Origin: Candidatus Odyssella thessalonicensis L13
GTDB lineage: Bacteria > Pseudomonadota > Alphaproteobacteria > Paracaedibacterales > Paracaedibacteraceae
Assembly: GCF_000190415.1 (NCBI RefSeq)
Contig: NZ_AEWF01000002.1
Location: 186,001 to 250,000 of the forward strand
Length of the DNA stretch: 64,000 nt
Direction: 5' to 3'
Of this stretch, positions 36,071 to 44,691 are shown piece after piece; positions within the stretch are counted from its first letter, which is position 1, and each line of letters begins with the position of its first letter. The notes below the pieces were generated by a model. It was not told the DNA's origin. It saw only the letters and a program-made list of their open reading frames with translations, and ran no database searches. The translations under genes and the position numbers were made by a program.

Positions 36071-36088
36071 GGTAAGTTTATCCTTACC
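36071..36088 (-). promoter_or_regulatory. Leader hairpin before the btuB start, likely riboswitch expression platform
   Basis: A GGTAAG/CTTACC stem sits between the riboswitch and the GGAGAG ribosome site. It could pair differently when cobalamin is bound and so control translation. Confidence 0.4.
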
Positions 36089-36139
36089 ACAACCGGAATC
36101 GGCTCTCCTGGATACACTCGCCCATGAAAACGTGGTAAT

Positions 36140-36335
36140 AGCTTAGTCGGTCTCCTGACTTCATGCGTCTACACCTTTTTCTGCCTTCCCAGAATATCCA
36201 GTGGCTTATTAGCTTGGCTCACTTAAAATTAGGCTTTAAGCAAGTAAACCTTCGAAATTGGCTCTGCATTTACAGTTGCGAGGACAGTCGCAGATTTGCA
36301 CTGCGTTCCCTTATTACCTTACCGGTAAACTAAGC
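36140..36335 (-). promoter_or_regulatory. Cobalamin riboswitch
   Basis: Minus-strand RNA contains the conserved AdoCbl elements in order. First AAGGGAACGCAGTG, then the core like CGACTGTCCTCGCAACTGTA. Next come GCCACTGG..CTGGGAAGG and finally the B12 box GTCAGGAGACCGAC at 36145-36161. Binding of adenosylcobalamin to such leaders normally shuts off uptake genes. It controls btuB and tonB. Ends are approximate. Confidence 0.93.
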
Positions 36336-36343
36336 GTAGACAC

Positions 36344-36372
36344 ACTATGCCTAAGGCTATAATTTCTGTCAA
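36344..36372 (-). promoter_or_regulatory. Promoter of the btuB-tonB transcript
   Basis: On minus, a perfect TTGACA (36367-36372) and CATAGT (36344-36349) are 17 bases apart. The predicted RNA start near 36337 falls right at the 5' end of the riboswitch. Confidence 0.6.
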
Positions 36373-36573
36373 TCAGCTATTTTTCATAGCACTGAAATGC
36401 CAAGGTAGTAAGGATGCTTTATTCAGCTGGAAAGCTGCACAAAGAAGTAAATTAAACAAAAAAATTATTTAAATTTTTAGATAAATTTTTATGTTACGCT
36501 TAATTATGAGGTGCTGTTACAGGCTTTAAGCGCTGTTGCAGTAAGTGCAGCAATCAAGATAAGAGAGGGCGTC
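36373..36573 (+). other. AT-rich spacer upstream of the first ClpX-like gene
   Basis: It holds a small hairpin GCTAT/ATAGC (36376-36390) and a long A/T-only stretch near 36455-36490. A GAGAGGG ribosome site precedes the ATG at 36574. No clear -35/-10 pair could be chosen. Confidence 0.4.
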
Positions 36574-37968
36574 ATGGTGGAAAAAATCTTAAAAACAAGT
36601 CTTTTAACACTCTTGCTTAATGTATCGCTTATCGGGGCGCAAGCGGGAGATAACACTCCTATCAATTTTGACCAAGAATTGCCGGAGGCCACTTTAGCTG
36701 CTGCAGATTTAGTCATTATTGATGAGAATAAGGATAAAGGATATGGTCTGGCACTACTGTTTTTTTCTTCAGAGGATCTTGCCCCTGATGACTCTTTACG
36801 TGGGCTGGCGGTTCCTCCTCAAGATACCCCCTCGCCAGTGGTAGAGGAAGCCCCAGCGGCCCCTTATAAATCAGTCATGTTTGCGAGTCAGATCTATAAT
36901 CAATTAATCCAATATACAATTGGCCAAGATAAGGCTATGCGATCTTTGGCCTCATTTATTCATGATCATTTGATAAATCTGAAGTTATGCGATTTGAGTG
37001 ATGCCGATCCGCACGAGCCAGGCTTTGCTGATCTAATTCTGGAAAAACCTAATATGTTAATGATGGGACCTACCGGCTGTGGTAAAACCTCCAGCTTAAT
37101 GAGGTTGTCAAAGATACTCGATATTCCTGTTGTCGTCGGTAACGCTACTGAATGGACTTCTCAAGGTTATGTGGGAGGGAAATGGCAAGATATCTTTAGT
37201 AAGCTATTTTTTAAAGCCAGAGCCATTTTGCAAGCAAAGGGTATTAAACCAACAATGCCAGCGCTACAAGAGTTAGTTGAGCGCAGTATTGTGTTTATTG
37301 ATGAAATTGATAAATTGTGCACCGGCGGGGAACTGGACGTAATTGATCGCGTTCAGCAAGAATTACTCCCGGTGATTCAAGGGACAGTTTTAGAATTAGA
37401 AGAGGGGACGATCGATACCACCAATATTTTGTTTGTTGGAGGCGGCGCCTTCCCAGGTTTGATTCCCGCCACCAACGATAAAACTCATTCGAAGCGGATA
37501 ACGCCTCACATGCTTGAAAAGTATGGACTGCTTCCAGAGTTGGCGGGCAGGCTCTGCAATATCATCCAATTTTCTCCTTTAGATAAAGAGGATCTTAAGA
37601 AGATTATTCTGCATTCAAAAGCCTCTATGCTGTCGCAGTATATTCGCAAATACAAATTAGCCTATAATATTGACCTAGTTTTTGAAGAGGGGGCTATCGA
37701 CTACATAGCAGAGGCCGCTGCTCAACTGAAAACAGGGGCTCGCGCCATTCATGCAATGCTTTTTACCTTAATGGAAGAGAAAACCTTCAACCTGCAGCAA
37801 TTTCTGGAGGAATTTGAAGCCAACGAAGCTAATTCTGATGATTTAGCTGCTGGAATCTCTAAGCCGCGACGGATGTGCATCACGCAAGCGGAAGCAATGG
37901 CGGCTTTACAAGAGTTTGTAGCTGATCCGAGTGATAACAAGAGTCACCATCTCTCGATGTATAGTTAG
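36574..37968 (+). CDS. Exported ClpX-like AAA+ ATPase, copy 1
   Basis: A 464-residue protein from ATG 36574 (GAGAGGG upstream; an in-frame upstream start would spoil the signal peptide). Signal peptide about 1-24. Residues 25-105 are an acidic, Pro-containing linker. The AAA+ core is ClpX-like: Walker A GPTGCGKT 165-172, pore loop GYVG 198-201, Walker B IVFIDEID 239-246, arginine finger in PELAGR 321-326, sensor-2 GAR 388-390. The ClpX zinc domain is absent and I see no IGF loop for ClpP docking. ATP-driven unfolding outside the cytoplasm is odd, as ATP is lacking in the periplasm; activity inside a host cell is one explanation. Confidence 0.82.
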   Translation: MVEKILKTSLLTLLLNVSLIGAQAGDNTPINFDQELPEATLAAADLVIIDENKDKGYGLALLFFSSEDLAPDDSLRGLAVPPQDTPSPVVEEAPAAPYKSVMFASQIYNQLIQYTIGQDKAMRSLASFIHDHLINLKLCDLSDADPHEPGFADLILEKPNMLMMGPTGCGKTSSLMRLSKILDIPVVVGNATEWTSQGYVGGKWQDIFSKLFFKARAILQAKGIKPTMPALQELVERSIVFIDEIDKLCTGGELDVIDRVQQELLPVIQGTVLELEEGTIDTTNILFVGGGAFPGLIPATNDKTHSKRITPHMLEKYGLLPELAGRLCNIIQFSPLDKEDLKKIILHSKASMLSQYIRKYKLAYNIDLVFEEGAIDYIAEAAAQLKTGARAIHAMLFTLMEEKTFNLQQFLEEFEANEANSDDLAAGISKPRRMCITQAEAMAALQEFVADPSDNKSHHLSMYS

Positions 37969-37979
37969 CCTAATGAGCA

Positions 37980-38076
37980 GAGAAGGTTTATCTATCATTG
38001 GTAAACTTTTCTCCCTTGCTCATACAATTCTGAAGAGTTAAAAGGATCCGCGCTTAAGAGGTAAAACATACCTTTT
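37980..38076 (+). terminator. Two hairpins between the ClpX-like paralogues
   Basis: GAGAA-GTTTA pairs with TAAAC-TTCTC at 37980-38013, right after the first gene. AAGAGGTA pairs with TACCTTTT at 38056-38076 with one wobble, followed by ATTT. Both resemble weak terminators. Confidence 0.4.
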
Positions 38077-38259
38077 ATTTCATCAGTTGCCGTATAAGTG
38101 GCCTTTAAATTTTAATAAATAAAAATTTAGAACCTTTTTACTAAAATTTTAACTATATAACCCTCTCAATTTCAGGAATGATAAAAGTATGACTTCTTTC
38201 TGATCCATGGTTGCTCGAGGAGCTCATTCAGAAATTAGCGAATTTTATGAGGAGGGATT

Positions 38260-39585
38260 ATGATTAAATGCAACACGGTAAAATATGTTCTTTCAATTGC
38301 ATCATCGTTTCTAATATTGGGAGCTGCAGAAGCCACCGACATAAACGATAAGTATAATGATGGGTATTCCACACCACCGCGGCAGCATGTTCATAACACA
38401 AGTGTTGATGAGGATAAACGGCGCACCGATATCGATCAAAGGCTAACCTCACCTCGCCAGGGTCAATCTAAAAGGAAAAGGATAAGCAAGTCTACTGAGG
38501 AGGTGCCGCCCCTTAAGAAAATTAAGGGTCTGGATTTATCTGGCGTTCCTTTTCCCCCTGAAATCTATGAACACTTAATCCAATATACCATTGGCCAAGA
38601 AGGAGCGATGCGCTCGCTGGCAAGCTTTATTCATCGCCATTTAGTCAATAATAGATGGCGCAAGGCCAAGCCTGAAACTTATAAATCCCATACTAAAGCG
38701 AATGTTCTTATGATAGGATCGACAGGATGTGGCAAGACCTCTACCTTAAAGGTTCTTGCAGATTATTTAAAAATCCCTTTTGTGGTTGGAAATGCTACTG
38801 AATGGACGGCTCAGGGCTATGTCGGGGATAAATGGCAAGGAATTTTTGATAAGCTATATGCTCAGGCTAGTATCTTTTTGTCACAAAATGGCAGTGCGCC
38901 TTCCGATTCGGATATATTGTTAGCTGCTGAACAGGGGATTGTTTTTATTGATGAAATTGATAAATTATGCACTAAATCTCTAAGCACTAAAGGTCAAAAT
39001 TTAAGTGTTATTGAACGCGTGCAACAAGAATTACTTCCGGTAGTTCAAGGGACAACTGTTCGTCTTGAGAATAAGAAGAACCTTGATACGACAAATATTT
39101 TATTTATTGCCGGAGGTGCTTTTCCCGGGCTACTATCCAAAAAAAATGGAGAAAAGATAAGCCTTCAACCTCTCACCACAATGACATTAGAAGATTATGG
39201 GATGATTCCGGAATTGGCCGGGCGCCTTGGAAATATAGTGCAGTTTTCCGATCTGTCAAAAGATGACTTGAAACGCATCCTGATAGAATCCAAAACTTCA
39301 GCGCTTATGGAAGAGATAGATAAGCATCGTTTTCTTTATGATATTGAACTTACGATAGCCGATGACGCTCTTGACTATATTGCCACGATAGCTGCCCTAC
39401 ATGGTAGTGGTGCCCGGGCGCTAAATACGATGCTCTCTAAGGTTTTAGAAGGTTTTACGTTCAATATAAAGGATTATATGGGGCACTCTCTGATTATTGA
39501 GAAAGAGATAGCTGTTACTGCTTTAAAAGATCAGGAACATAAAAAGGAGCCAGAAGACATAAGCCACTTGTTCATGTATACATAG
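38260..39585 (+). CDS. Exported ClpX-like AAA+ ATPase, copy 2, with NLS-like basic clusters
   Basis: A 441-residue paralogue of the preceding gene. Signal peptide about 1-25 (cleavage near AEA-TD). Residues 26-92 form a polar linker with two basic clusters, KRKR 71-74 and KKIK 86-89, spaced like a bipartite nuclear localisation signal. Core motifs: Walker A GSTGCGKT 153-160, pore loop GYVG 186-189, Walker B IVFIDEID 227-234, arginine finger GR 321-322, sensor-2 GARA 384-387. No zinc domain or IGF loop. Both copies end in a similar short tail (SH-x-L-x-MY-S/T or close). GAGGAGG precedes the ATG. Tandem duplication with divergent linkers is evident. Confidence 0.83.
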   Translation: MIKCNTVKYVLSIASSFLILGAAEATDINDKYNDGYSTPPRQHVHNTSVDEDKRRTDIDQRLTSPRQGQSKRKRISKSTEEVPPLKKIKGLDLSGVPFPPEIYEHLIQYTIGQEGAMRSLASFIHRHLVNNRWRKAKPETYKSHTKANVLMIGSTGCGKTSTLKVLADYLKIPFVVGNATEWTAQGYVGDKWQGIFDKLYAQASIFLSQNGSAPSDSDILLAAEQGIVFIDEIDKLCTKSLSTKGQNLSVIERVQQELLPVVQGTTVRLENKKNLDTTNILFIAGGAFPGLLSKKNGEKISLQPLTTMTLEDYGMIPELAGRLGNIVQFSDLSKDDLKRILIESKTSALMEEIDKHRFLYDIELTIADDALDYIATIAALHGSGARALNTMLSKVLEGFTFNIKDYMGHSLIIEKEIAVTALKDQEHKKEPEDISHLFMYT

Positions 39586-39609
39586 GGCCTCTGAGAAAGC
39601 CTAGCATGG

Positions 39610-39673
39610 GGTGAAGATATTTCACCGCAATCTAGACAACCCCGCTAAGGTCTAACGCGAGAGAGACCTTAGC
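39610..39673 (+). terminator. Two stacked hairpins after the second ClpX-like gene
   Basis: GGTGAA/TTCACC (39610-39626) and a perfect 10-base GCTAAGGTCT/AGACCTTAGC (39644-39673). No T-run follows, so this may be an RNA-stabilising end rather than an intrinsic terminator. Confidence 0.4.
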
Positions 39674-39854
39674 CATAGATTTGGGAAGTGTCCTACAGTA
39701 TTTTACTTGAAGACATTTCCATAGCTAAGCAATTTGATCAAAAGAGTGTCGATCCTTCCTTAAGATCTCTGTTATTTATTTTATCCCTTTCTAACACGTG
39801 CCTATTTTCGCCATTTCTTGTACACTTAAGCAAAACTTAATCAAAGAAGAAATC

Positions 39855-41030
39855 ATGCGATCATATGATGTCATTGTTATTGGGGGCGGTGCTGCGGGGT
39901 TAATGGCGGCTCTTCAAGCGGGGCGCCGCGGCCGCAAAGTCCTCCTAATTGAGCATACCGCTAAAATTGGTGAAAAAATTCGAATTTCCGGCGGCGGGCG
40001 CTGCAACTTTACCAATCTGGGGGCAAGTCCAGCGAATTACCTGTGCACTAATCCTCACTTTGTTAAATCGGCTTTATCTGGCTTTACGCAGCATGATTTT
40101 ATTTGCATGGTTGAAAACCATGGCATTCAGTATCATGAAAAAACCTTAGGTCAGCTTTTTTGCGATGGCTCTTCAAAACAGATCATCCACATGTTATTGG
40201 CAGAGTGTCAGCAAGCAGCCGTGGAGATTTTACTTTCTTGTCGGGTTAATGATATCAGCAAGAGTGATCATTTTTCCGTAATCTCTGATATGGGAACATT
40301 TAAGGCCACGTCCGTCATTATTGCCAGCGGCGGCTTATCCATACCACAGATCGGGGCCAGTGATTTTGGTTATCATTTGGCTCAAAAGTTTGGCGTAGCA
40401 ATTGTTGCGCCTCAGCCAGCTTTAGTGCCATTAACAGTAAGTGCTGAAGATTTACAGTCCTTTCGCAGTCTGAGTGGCATTTCTAATTACTCGCTGGTAA
40501 GTTATGGCAAAGCTAAATTCGCAGAAAACATTTTATTTACCCACCGCGGCTTAAGTGGACCGGCGATTTTGCAAATCTCCTCCTATCTGCCATCATTTGC
40601 GGGCCAACAAATCCATATCAATTTATTGCCATCCTTGAATATGGCAGAGCTCTTAATGGAGAACAAGAATTCTAAAAAGACCCTGTGTAATTTCTTAAAA
40701 CAATATCTAAGCGATCGATTGGTCGATTTTATGGTTGATGACCCCCTGTGGCATCAACCCTTGACTGAGGTTAAAAAAGTAAGCTTGTTGGCCGTGGCAC
40801 AGCGGCTGCATCATTTCCCGGTTATGATCCAGGGAAGTGAAGGATATCAAAAGGCTGAAGTAACCATAGGAGGAGTGGATACCAATGCTTTATCTTCTAA
40901 AACCCTAATGGTTAAGAGTGTTCCGGGTTTGTTTTTTGTCGGAGAGGTTGTCGACGTTACCGGTTGGCTGGGTGGTTATAACTTTCAATGGGCCTGGTCA
41001 TCGGGCTATGCTGCAGGCCAGGCTTGTTAG
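39855..41030 (+). CDS. HI0933/YhiN-family flavoprotein (NAD(P)/FAD-dependent oxidoreductase)
   Basis: A 391-residue protein from ATG 39855; the upstream GTG extension is not family-like. The FAD-binding Rossmann motif VIVIGGGAAGLMAAL lies near residues 6-20. The family hallmark KIRISGGGRCNFTN follows near 44-57, and the C-terminal part has GEVVDVTGWLGGYNFQWAWSSG. The physiological reaction of this widespread family is not known. Stand-alone gene. Confidence 0.9.
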   Translation: MRSYDVIVIGGGAAGLMAALQAGRRGRKVLLIEHTAKIGEKIRISGGGRCNFTNLGASPANYLCTNPHFVKSALSGFTQHDFICMVENHGIQYHEKTLGQLFCDGSSKQIIHMLLAECQQAAVEILLSCRVNDISKSDHFSVISDMGTFKATSVIIASGGLSIPQIGASDFGYHLAQKFGVAIVAPQPALVPLTVSAEDLQSFRSLSGISNYSLVSYGKAKFAENILFTHRGLSGPAILQISSYLPSFAGQQIHINLLPSLNMAELLMENKNSKKTLCNFLKQYLSDRLVDFMVDDPLWHQPLTEVKKVSLLAVAQRLHHFPVMIQGSEGYQKAEVTIGGVDTNALSSKTLMVKSVPGLFFVGEVVDVTGWLGGYNFQWAWSSGYAAGQAC

Positions 41031-41179
41031 CTTTAAAGGTGAAAAGACTAAAGGAGCCAAGCTACAAGCGTATGGGCATTGTCCTGTATGAATAAAGGGG
41101 TGAGTAATGGGGGGCGATTCAACTGCAGTTTGATTGCCTGCTAAAATTCTTACTCCAAGCAAAAAATATTAGAAAGTTC

Positions 41180-41208
41180 TTGCAATCCCCTAAAAAAATC
41201 TGTAATTA
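41180..41208 (+). promoter_or_regulatory. Promoter of tRNA-Lys
   Basis: TTGCAA (41180-41185) and TAATTA (41203-41208) are separated by 17 bases. The predicted start is about 10 bases before the tRNA 5' end. Confidence 0.5.
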
Positions 41209-41225
41209 ATAAAGATATCTGTTTT

Positions 41226-41301
41226 GGGTCCATAGCTCAGTTGGTAGAGCACCTGACTTTTAATCAGGGTGTCGAAGGTTCGAATCCTTCTGGACCCACC
41301 A
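41226..41301 (+). tRNA. tRNA-Lys (anticodon TTT), CCA encoded
   Basis: A full cloverleaf: acceptor GGGTCCA/TGGACCC, D-arm GCTC/GAGC, anticodon stem CCTGA/TCAGG with loop CTTTTAA giving anticodon TTT at positions 34-36, T-arm with GGTTCGAATCC. Discriminator A and the CCA end are in the DNA. Confidence 0.98.
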
Positions 41302-41387
41302 TTCTCCCGCTTAAAAAATCTTAAACCTTGTGTAATTGAGAAACTTTAGCTAAATTTTAGTAAAGTCTTCAAAAGCTGCCTGTCTTC

Positions 41388-42341
41388 ATGGTAAACAATA
41401 AAAATCTCATTGTGCTGTTTTGTACCTTTATACTTACCGCCTGTACGGAGATGCGGTTCGCTGATTCCCCTCATCCTTACGCGCCTCAGCTTCCTGACCA
41501 TCAGAATATCAATATTGCCTTTGTCTTGGGCGGTGGGGGTGCTAAAGGGATTGCCCATGTCGGCGTGATGGAGGAATTAATAAAGCAAGGCATCAAGCCA
41601 GATTTAATTATCGGCTGCAGTGCGGGTGCTATTGTCGGGGCGTTATATGCCGACTCCCAAGATATTGAGAAAGTAAAGCAGCTGCTTTTGCCTCAGATGC
41701 GTGAAGACTTAGTGAATATATCTTTAAATTTCTTACCCTTTGGAATTAGTGATGGTTATGGCTTGCAAAGCTTTCTTAAGAGCAATTTAAAATCACGTTA
41801 CTTTGAGCAACTTAAAATTCCCTTTGTCGCTGTGGCAACAAACTTACAGTTTGGGGATATGACAGCCTTGGGCAAAGGCGAACTAATTCCAGCGATTCGG
41901 GCTTCAGCTGCTTTTCCGGGAATTTTTACGCCCGTTGCTATTGAAGGTCAATTCTTTGTGGATGGGGGAGTGGCCAATAATGTTCCGGCAGAGGTGGCGC
42001 GACGGATGGGTGCTAAGTTTATTGTTGTCATCGAATTAGATGCGGGCTTACCAGAAACGGCACCAAGCAATGCCTTAGGGATCTTAAGGCGCTGCCTGCA
42101 AATAAGCCTGCGCCATCAATCACGCTTGGCTTTAGTAGGGGCCGATTATGTCATTAAGATTGCTCTGCCTGAAGTAGGAACCTTTGATAATGGCTTTAAT
42201 GAGGTTGTTTACCAACGTGGCCGCGAGGTTGGCCGCCATGAAGCGGCAAAGATCTGGGCGCTTCTGCAAGAAAAGCTGGTACATAATAAGCCTAAGAAGC
42301 CCCAAGTGGCTTTATATTCTGCCCCAGTTCCGCATCCTTAA
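41388..42341 (+). CDS. Patatin-like phospholipase, lipoprotein (RssA/NTE type)
   Basis: A 317-residue protein with a lipoprotein signal ending LTAC (Cys19). The patatin domain shows the oxyanion loop GGGGAKGIAH near 48-57, the nucleophile Ser78 in GCSAG, and Asp192 in DGG, forming the Ser-Asp dyad. Patatins release fatty acids from membrane lipids. Short bacterial members near RssA are common and may be housekeeping; some intracellular bacteria use patatins on host membranes. Anchoring in an envelope membrane is predicted by the lipobox. Confidence 0.88.
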   Translation: MVNNKNLIVLFCTFILTACTEMRFADSPHPYAPQLPDHQNINIAFVLGGGGAKGIAHVGVMEELIKQGIKPDLIIGCSAGAIVGALYADSQDIEKVKQLLLPQMREDLVNISLNFLPFGISDGYGLQSFLKSNLKSRYFEQLKIPFVAVATNLQFGDMTALGKGELIPAIRASAAFPGIFTPVAIEGQFFVDGGVANNVPAEVARRMGAKFIVVIELDAGLPETAPSNALGILRRCLQISLRHQSRLALVGADYVIKIALPEVGTFDNGFNEVVYQRGREVGRHEAAKIWALLQEKLVHNKPKKPQVALYSAPVPHP

Positions 42342-42717
42342 AATACGCTTCATGAGGATAAGTCAGAGCCCGTCCAAACCTATCGGATAAAAGCACCCTG
42401 AGTTTCAACTCAACCTTGCTTCTTCTATTCAATAAGGTGAGAAAGGAATATGATTTGTCAAAGACTTAACAAGGGAGAGGGGGCCGTCCCTACACATTAT
42501 AGGTATCCGAATCATATCGATGGGAAAACGCATCTCTTGGGGGCCGGTCTGCTCCGGGAGGCGAACTATTACAGTTTGCCAAGGCTGTCAAAGCGAAAAC
42601 TAAGAAACACAATGCAAAGGTAGATCCTGCTCTCATTATAATCTCCTATCATTTTAGCGAGTAAATGGCTTGGCGCTGACTACAGGAGCTACCGTCAGCG
42701 CCCAATACCTTACCTGG
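42342..42717. other. Convergent spacer with a strong inverted repeat
   Basis: About 375 bases between the patatin and transporter stops, no credible ORF. A perfect 9-base repeat GGCGCTGAC/GTCAGCGCC spans 42672-42702 with a 13-base loop, 16 bases after the transporter stop on minus. It is probably a transcript end or terminator, though no T-run follows. The middle part (about 42470-42570) is GC-richer than its surroundings, without a recognised motif. Confidence 0.45.
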
Positions 42718-44121
42718 TTACCAGAGGCCAAGGATCTTCCACCAAACACCACCGGCTCCAAACCAAACCAGTAGATTGACGACACTGATAAGGAAGCCGA
42801 GACGCCACCAAGTTCCGATATCAATGTAGCCGGCTCCAAAGAACATGGCTGAAGAGCTGGCCCCATAGTGGGTCATACTTGAAAATAGGCTAGAGCAGAA
42901 TCCCAAACCCAAGGCGGCTACTAAAGGAGGCGTTCCTGCGGCGATAGCAACTGCTAAGAAGGCCGCATACATAGCGCTAACATGGGAGGTGTTGCTGGCA
43001 AAGAAATAATGACTATAGAAATAGATGAGGACTAAAATCCCGAACGCTGACATCCAATCGCGCCCTTCAACGAGGGTACTTACCATCGTCGAGAACCAAG
43101 CAACTACACCATAAATTTGTAAATATTTGGCCATTGTTACTAATATTGCGAACCAAATTAGCGTATGCCACGCTTCTTTTTCATTCAAAATATCATCCCA
43201 GCTTAAGATCTTGGTGACCAGAAGGAGACATAATCCCAACAGAGCCGTGGTGGCGGCTGAGATGCCATAGGGTTCACCAAAAATCCATAAGCCCAGCATT
43301 AAAAGGAAAACACCAGCCATTAGCCATTCTTGGCCGCTCATCTGGCCCATATCACTCAATTTCTTTTGCGCCATAGCAGGAGCGTGATCAAAACGTTTCT
43401 GGCTGGGCGGGAAGACAAAATATAAGAATAGTGGGATGAGCAATAAAGATAGTAAGCCCGGGACTGCAGCGGCTACAGCCCAATTGCTCCAAGTAATTTG
43501 TACGCCTTGCGTTGCGGCAAAGGATTGACACATTGGATTAGCGGCCATGGCTGTCAAGAACATAGCACTCGTAATCAGGTTGCCATTATAGGCAATCTTA
43601 TGCAAGTAGGCACCAATTTTCCGGCGCGTAGAATCATGAGGATGGCTATCCAAGGATTCTGAAATTGCCGTAACCACAGGAAACATAATTCCCCCGGCGC
43701 GGGCGGCACTGCTTGGAATAAAGGGGGCAATAAACAGCTCGGTGGCAACAATGCTGTATCCCATGCCTAAAGCGCTACGGCCGAACCATTGAACAAATTT
43801 ATAGGCAATCCGGATACCTAGCTTTGTTTTAATAAAGCCACGGGCAATGAAGAAGACATATAATACCAGCCAGATAATGCTATCCCCATAGCCACTCAAG
43901 GCTTCGGGTTGTAGCTTTAGGGTGCCTGTTAATACTGTGGCTGCCATCCCTATCAGAGCTACAGCTCCCATGGGTAAAGGCTTAAAGATCAATCCCGTAA
44001 TAGTGGCCACAAAGATTGCAAATAAATGCCATCCTTGCGTATCCATGCCACCGGGAGCAGGATAAAAGTACAAGCTTATTCCTACTATAATAGGAACAAG
44101 AAAGCTAAAAATTGAATTCAT
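42718..44121 (-). CDS. DASS-family dicarboxylate/anion carrier (2-oxoglutarate/malate translocator type)
   Basis: A 467-residue inner-membrane protein with about 12 hydrophobic segments. DASS/SLC13 hallmarks include PSSAARAGGIMFPV near residues 135-148 and SNTSHVSAMYAAFL near 367-380. The pattern is closest to the plastid and chlamydial oxoglutarate/malate translocator group (SoDiT1). Such carriers exchange dicarboxylates and would let an intracellular bacterium take C4/C5 acids from the host. Substrate is inferred from family only. Stand-alone gene. Confidence 0.87.
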   Translation of the reverse strand: MNSIFSFLVPIIVGISLYFYPAPGGMDTQGWHLFAIFVATITGLIFKPLPMGAVALIGMAATVLTGTLKLQPEALSGYGDSIIWLVLYVFFIARGFIKTKLGIRIAYKFVQWFGRSALGMGYSIVATELFIAPFIPSSAARAGGIMFPVVTAISESLDSHPHDSTRRKIGAYLHKIAYNGNLITSAMFLTAMAANPMCQSFAATQGVQITWSNWAVAAAVPGLLSLLLIPLFLYFVFPPSQKRFDHAPAMAQKKLSDMGQMSGQEWLMAGVFLLMLGLWIFGEPYGISAATTALLGLCLLLVTKILSWDDILNEKEAWHTLIWFAILVTMAKYLQIYGVVAWFSTMVSTLVEGRDWMSAFGILVLIYFYSHYFFASNTSHVSAMYAAFLAVAIAAGTPPLVAALGLGFCSSLFSSMTHYGASSSAMFFGAGYIDIGTWWRLGFLISVVNLLVWFGAGGVWWKILGLW

Positions 44122-44691
44122 ATAAAGTTTCCTTTAATCAAATTATGCATTACCGTTATCAGAATTTAAGTCTTTCGGCTAGGGGGAAAATATAAAACGT
44201 GTACTTAGGAGGAACGGTATTTTCACCTCTTTTAACAAAGATCTTGCCTCTATTAATGGCAAGGCCTACTAGCGACTTGGCCGATAAACTGTTTGGTTTT
44301 GTTATCTCTGTAATATTTATAGGCCTCGGGTGCACCATAGAGCAATCCATTAATATATATACCTATTTGTTTGTTCTGTCGAATGCCCATCCATAATTAT
44401 GAGGAAAAACTTATCTGAATAAAGAAAAACTACGACGACACTTAGCAAGAATATCTGTGAGAAGTCTCCTCCTGGCCGCCGTGGTGAGGGTAAGAGGAGC
44501 GCCATTCGAAAGCCAATCTTCCAAAAAAAGAAAAGCATCGATTATCTTTATCGTTCTGAGTAATTAGAATAAAAAGAGGGAAGTTTGAGAAAAGGGAAAT
44601 TTATTAAGCATAAATTTAGATTTAAGTTGAATATTTAAGAGTCTTGAAAATATTGCTAGGCTAGATAAAGGATTATTTAGGATCATATTTT
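44122..44691. other. Long spacer between transporter and exported orphan
   Basis: About 570 bases. Overlapping short frames exist on both strands (for example 44199-44396 plus and 44159-44350 minus), none with a good start or family resemblance. The end is AT-rich promoter-like DNA, but I cannot pick a clear -35/-10 pair. Confidence 0.4.

Noticed and set aside
36055-36117. GTG start giving a 629-residue BtuB-like protein
   Set aside because: The added residues spoil the signal peptide and lie in the riboswitch leader; a TTG with GGAGAG four bases upstream fits better.
44199-44396. 65-codon hydrophobic frame on plus
   Set aside because: Starts at GTG without a Shine-Dalgarno, overlaps an equally long frame on the other strand, and resembles no family.
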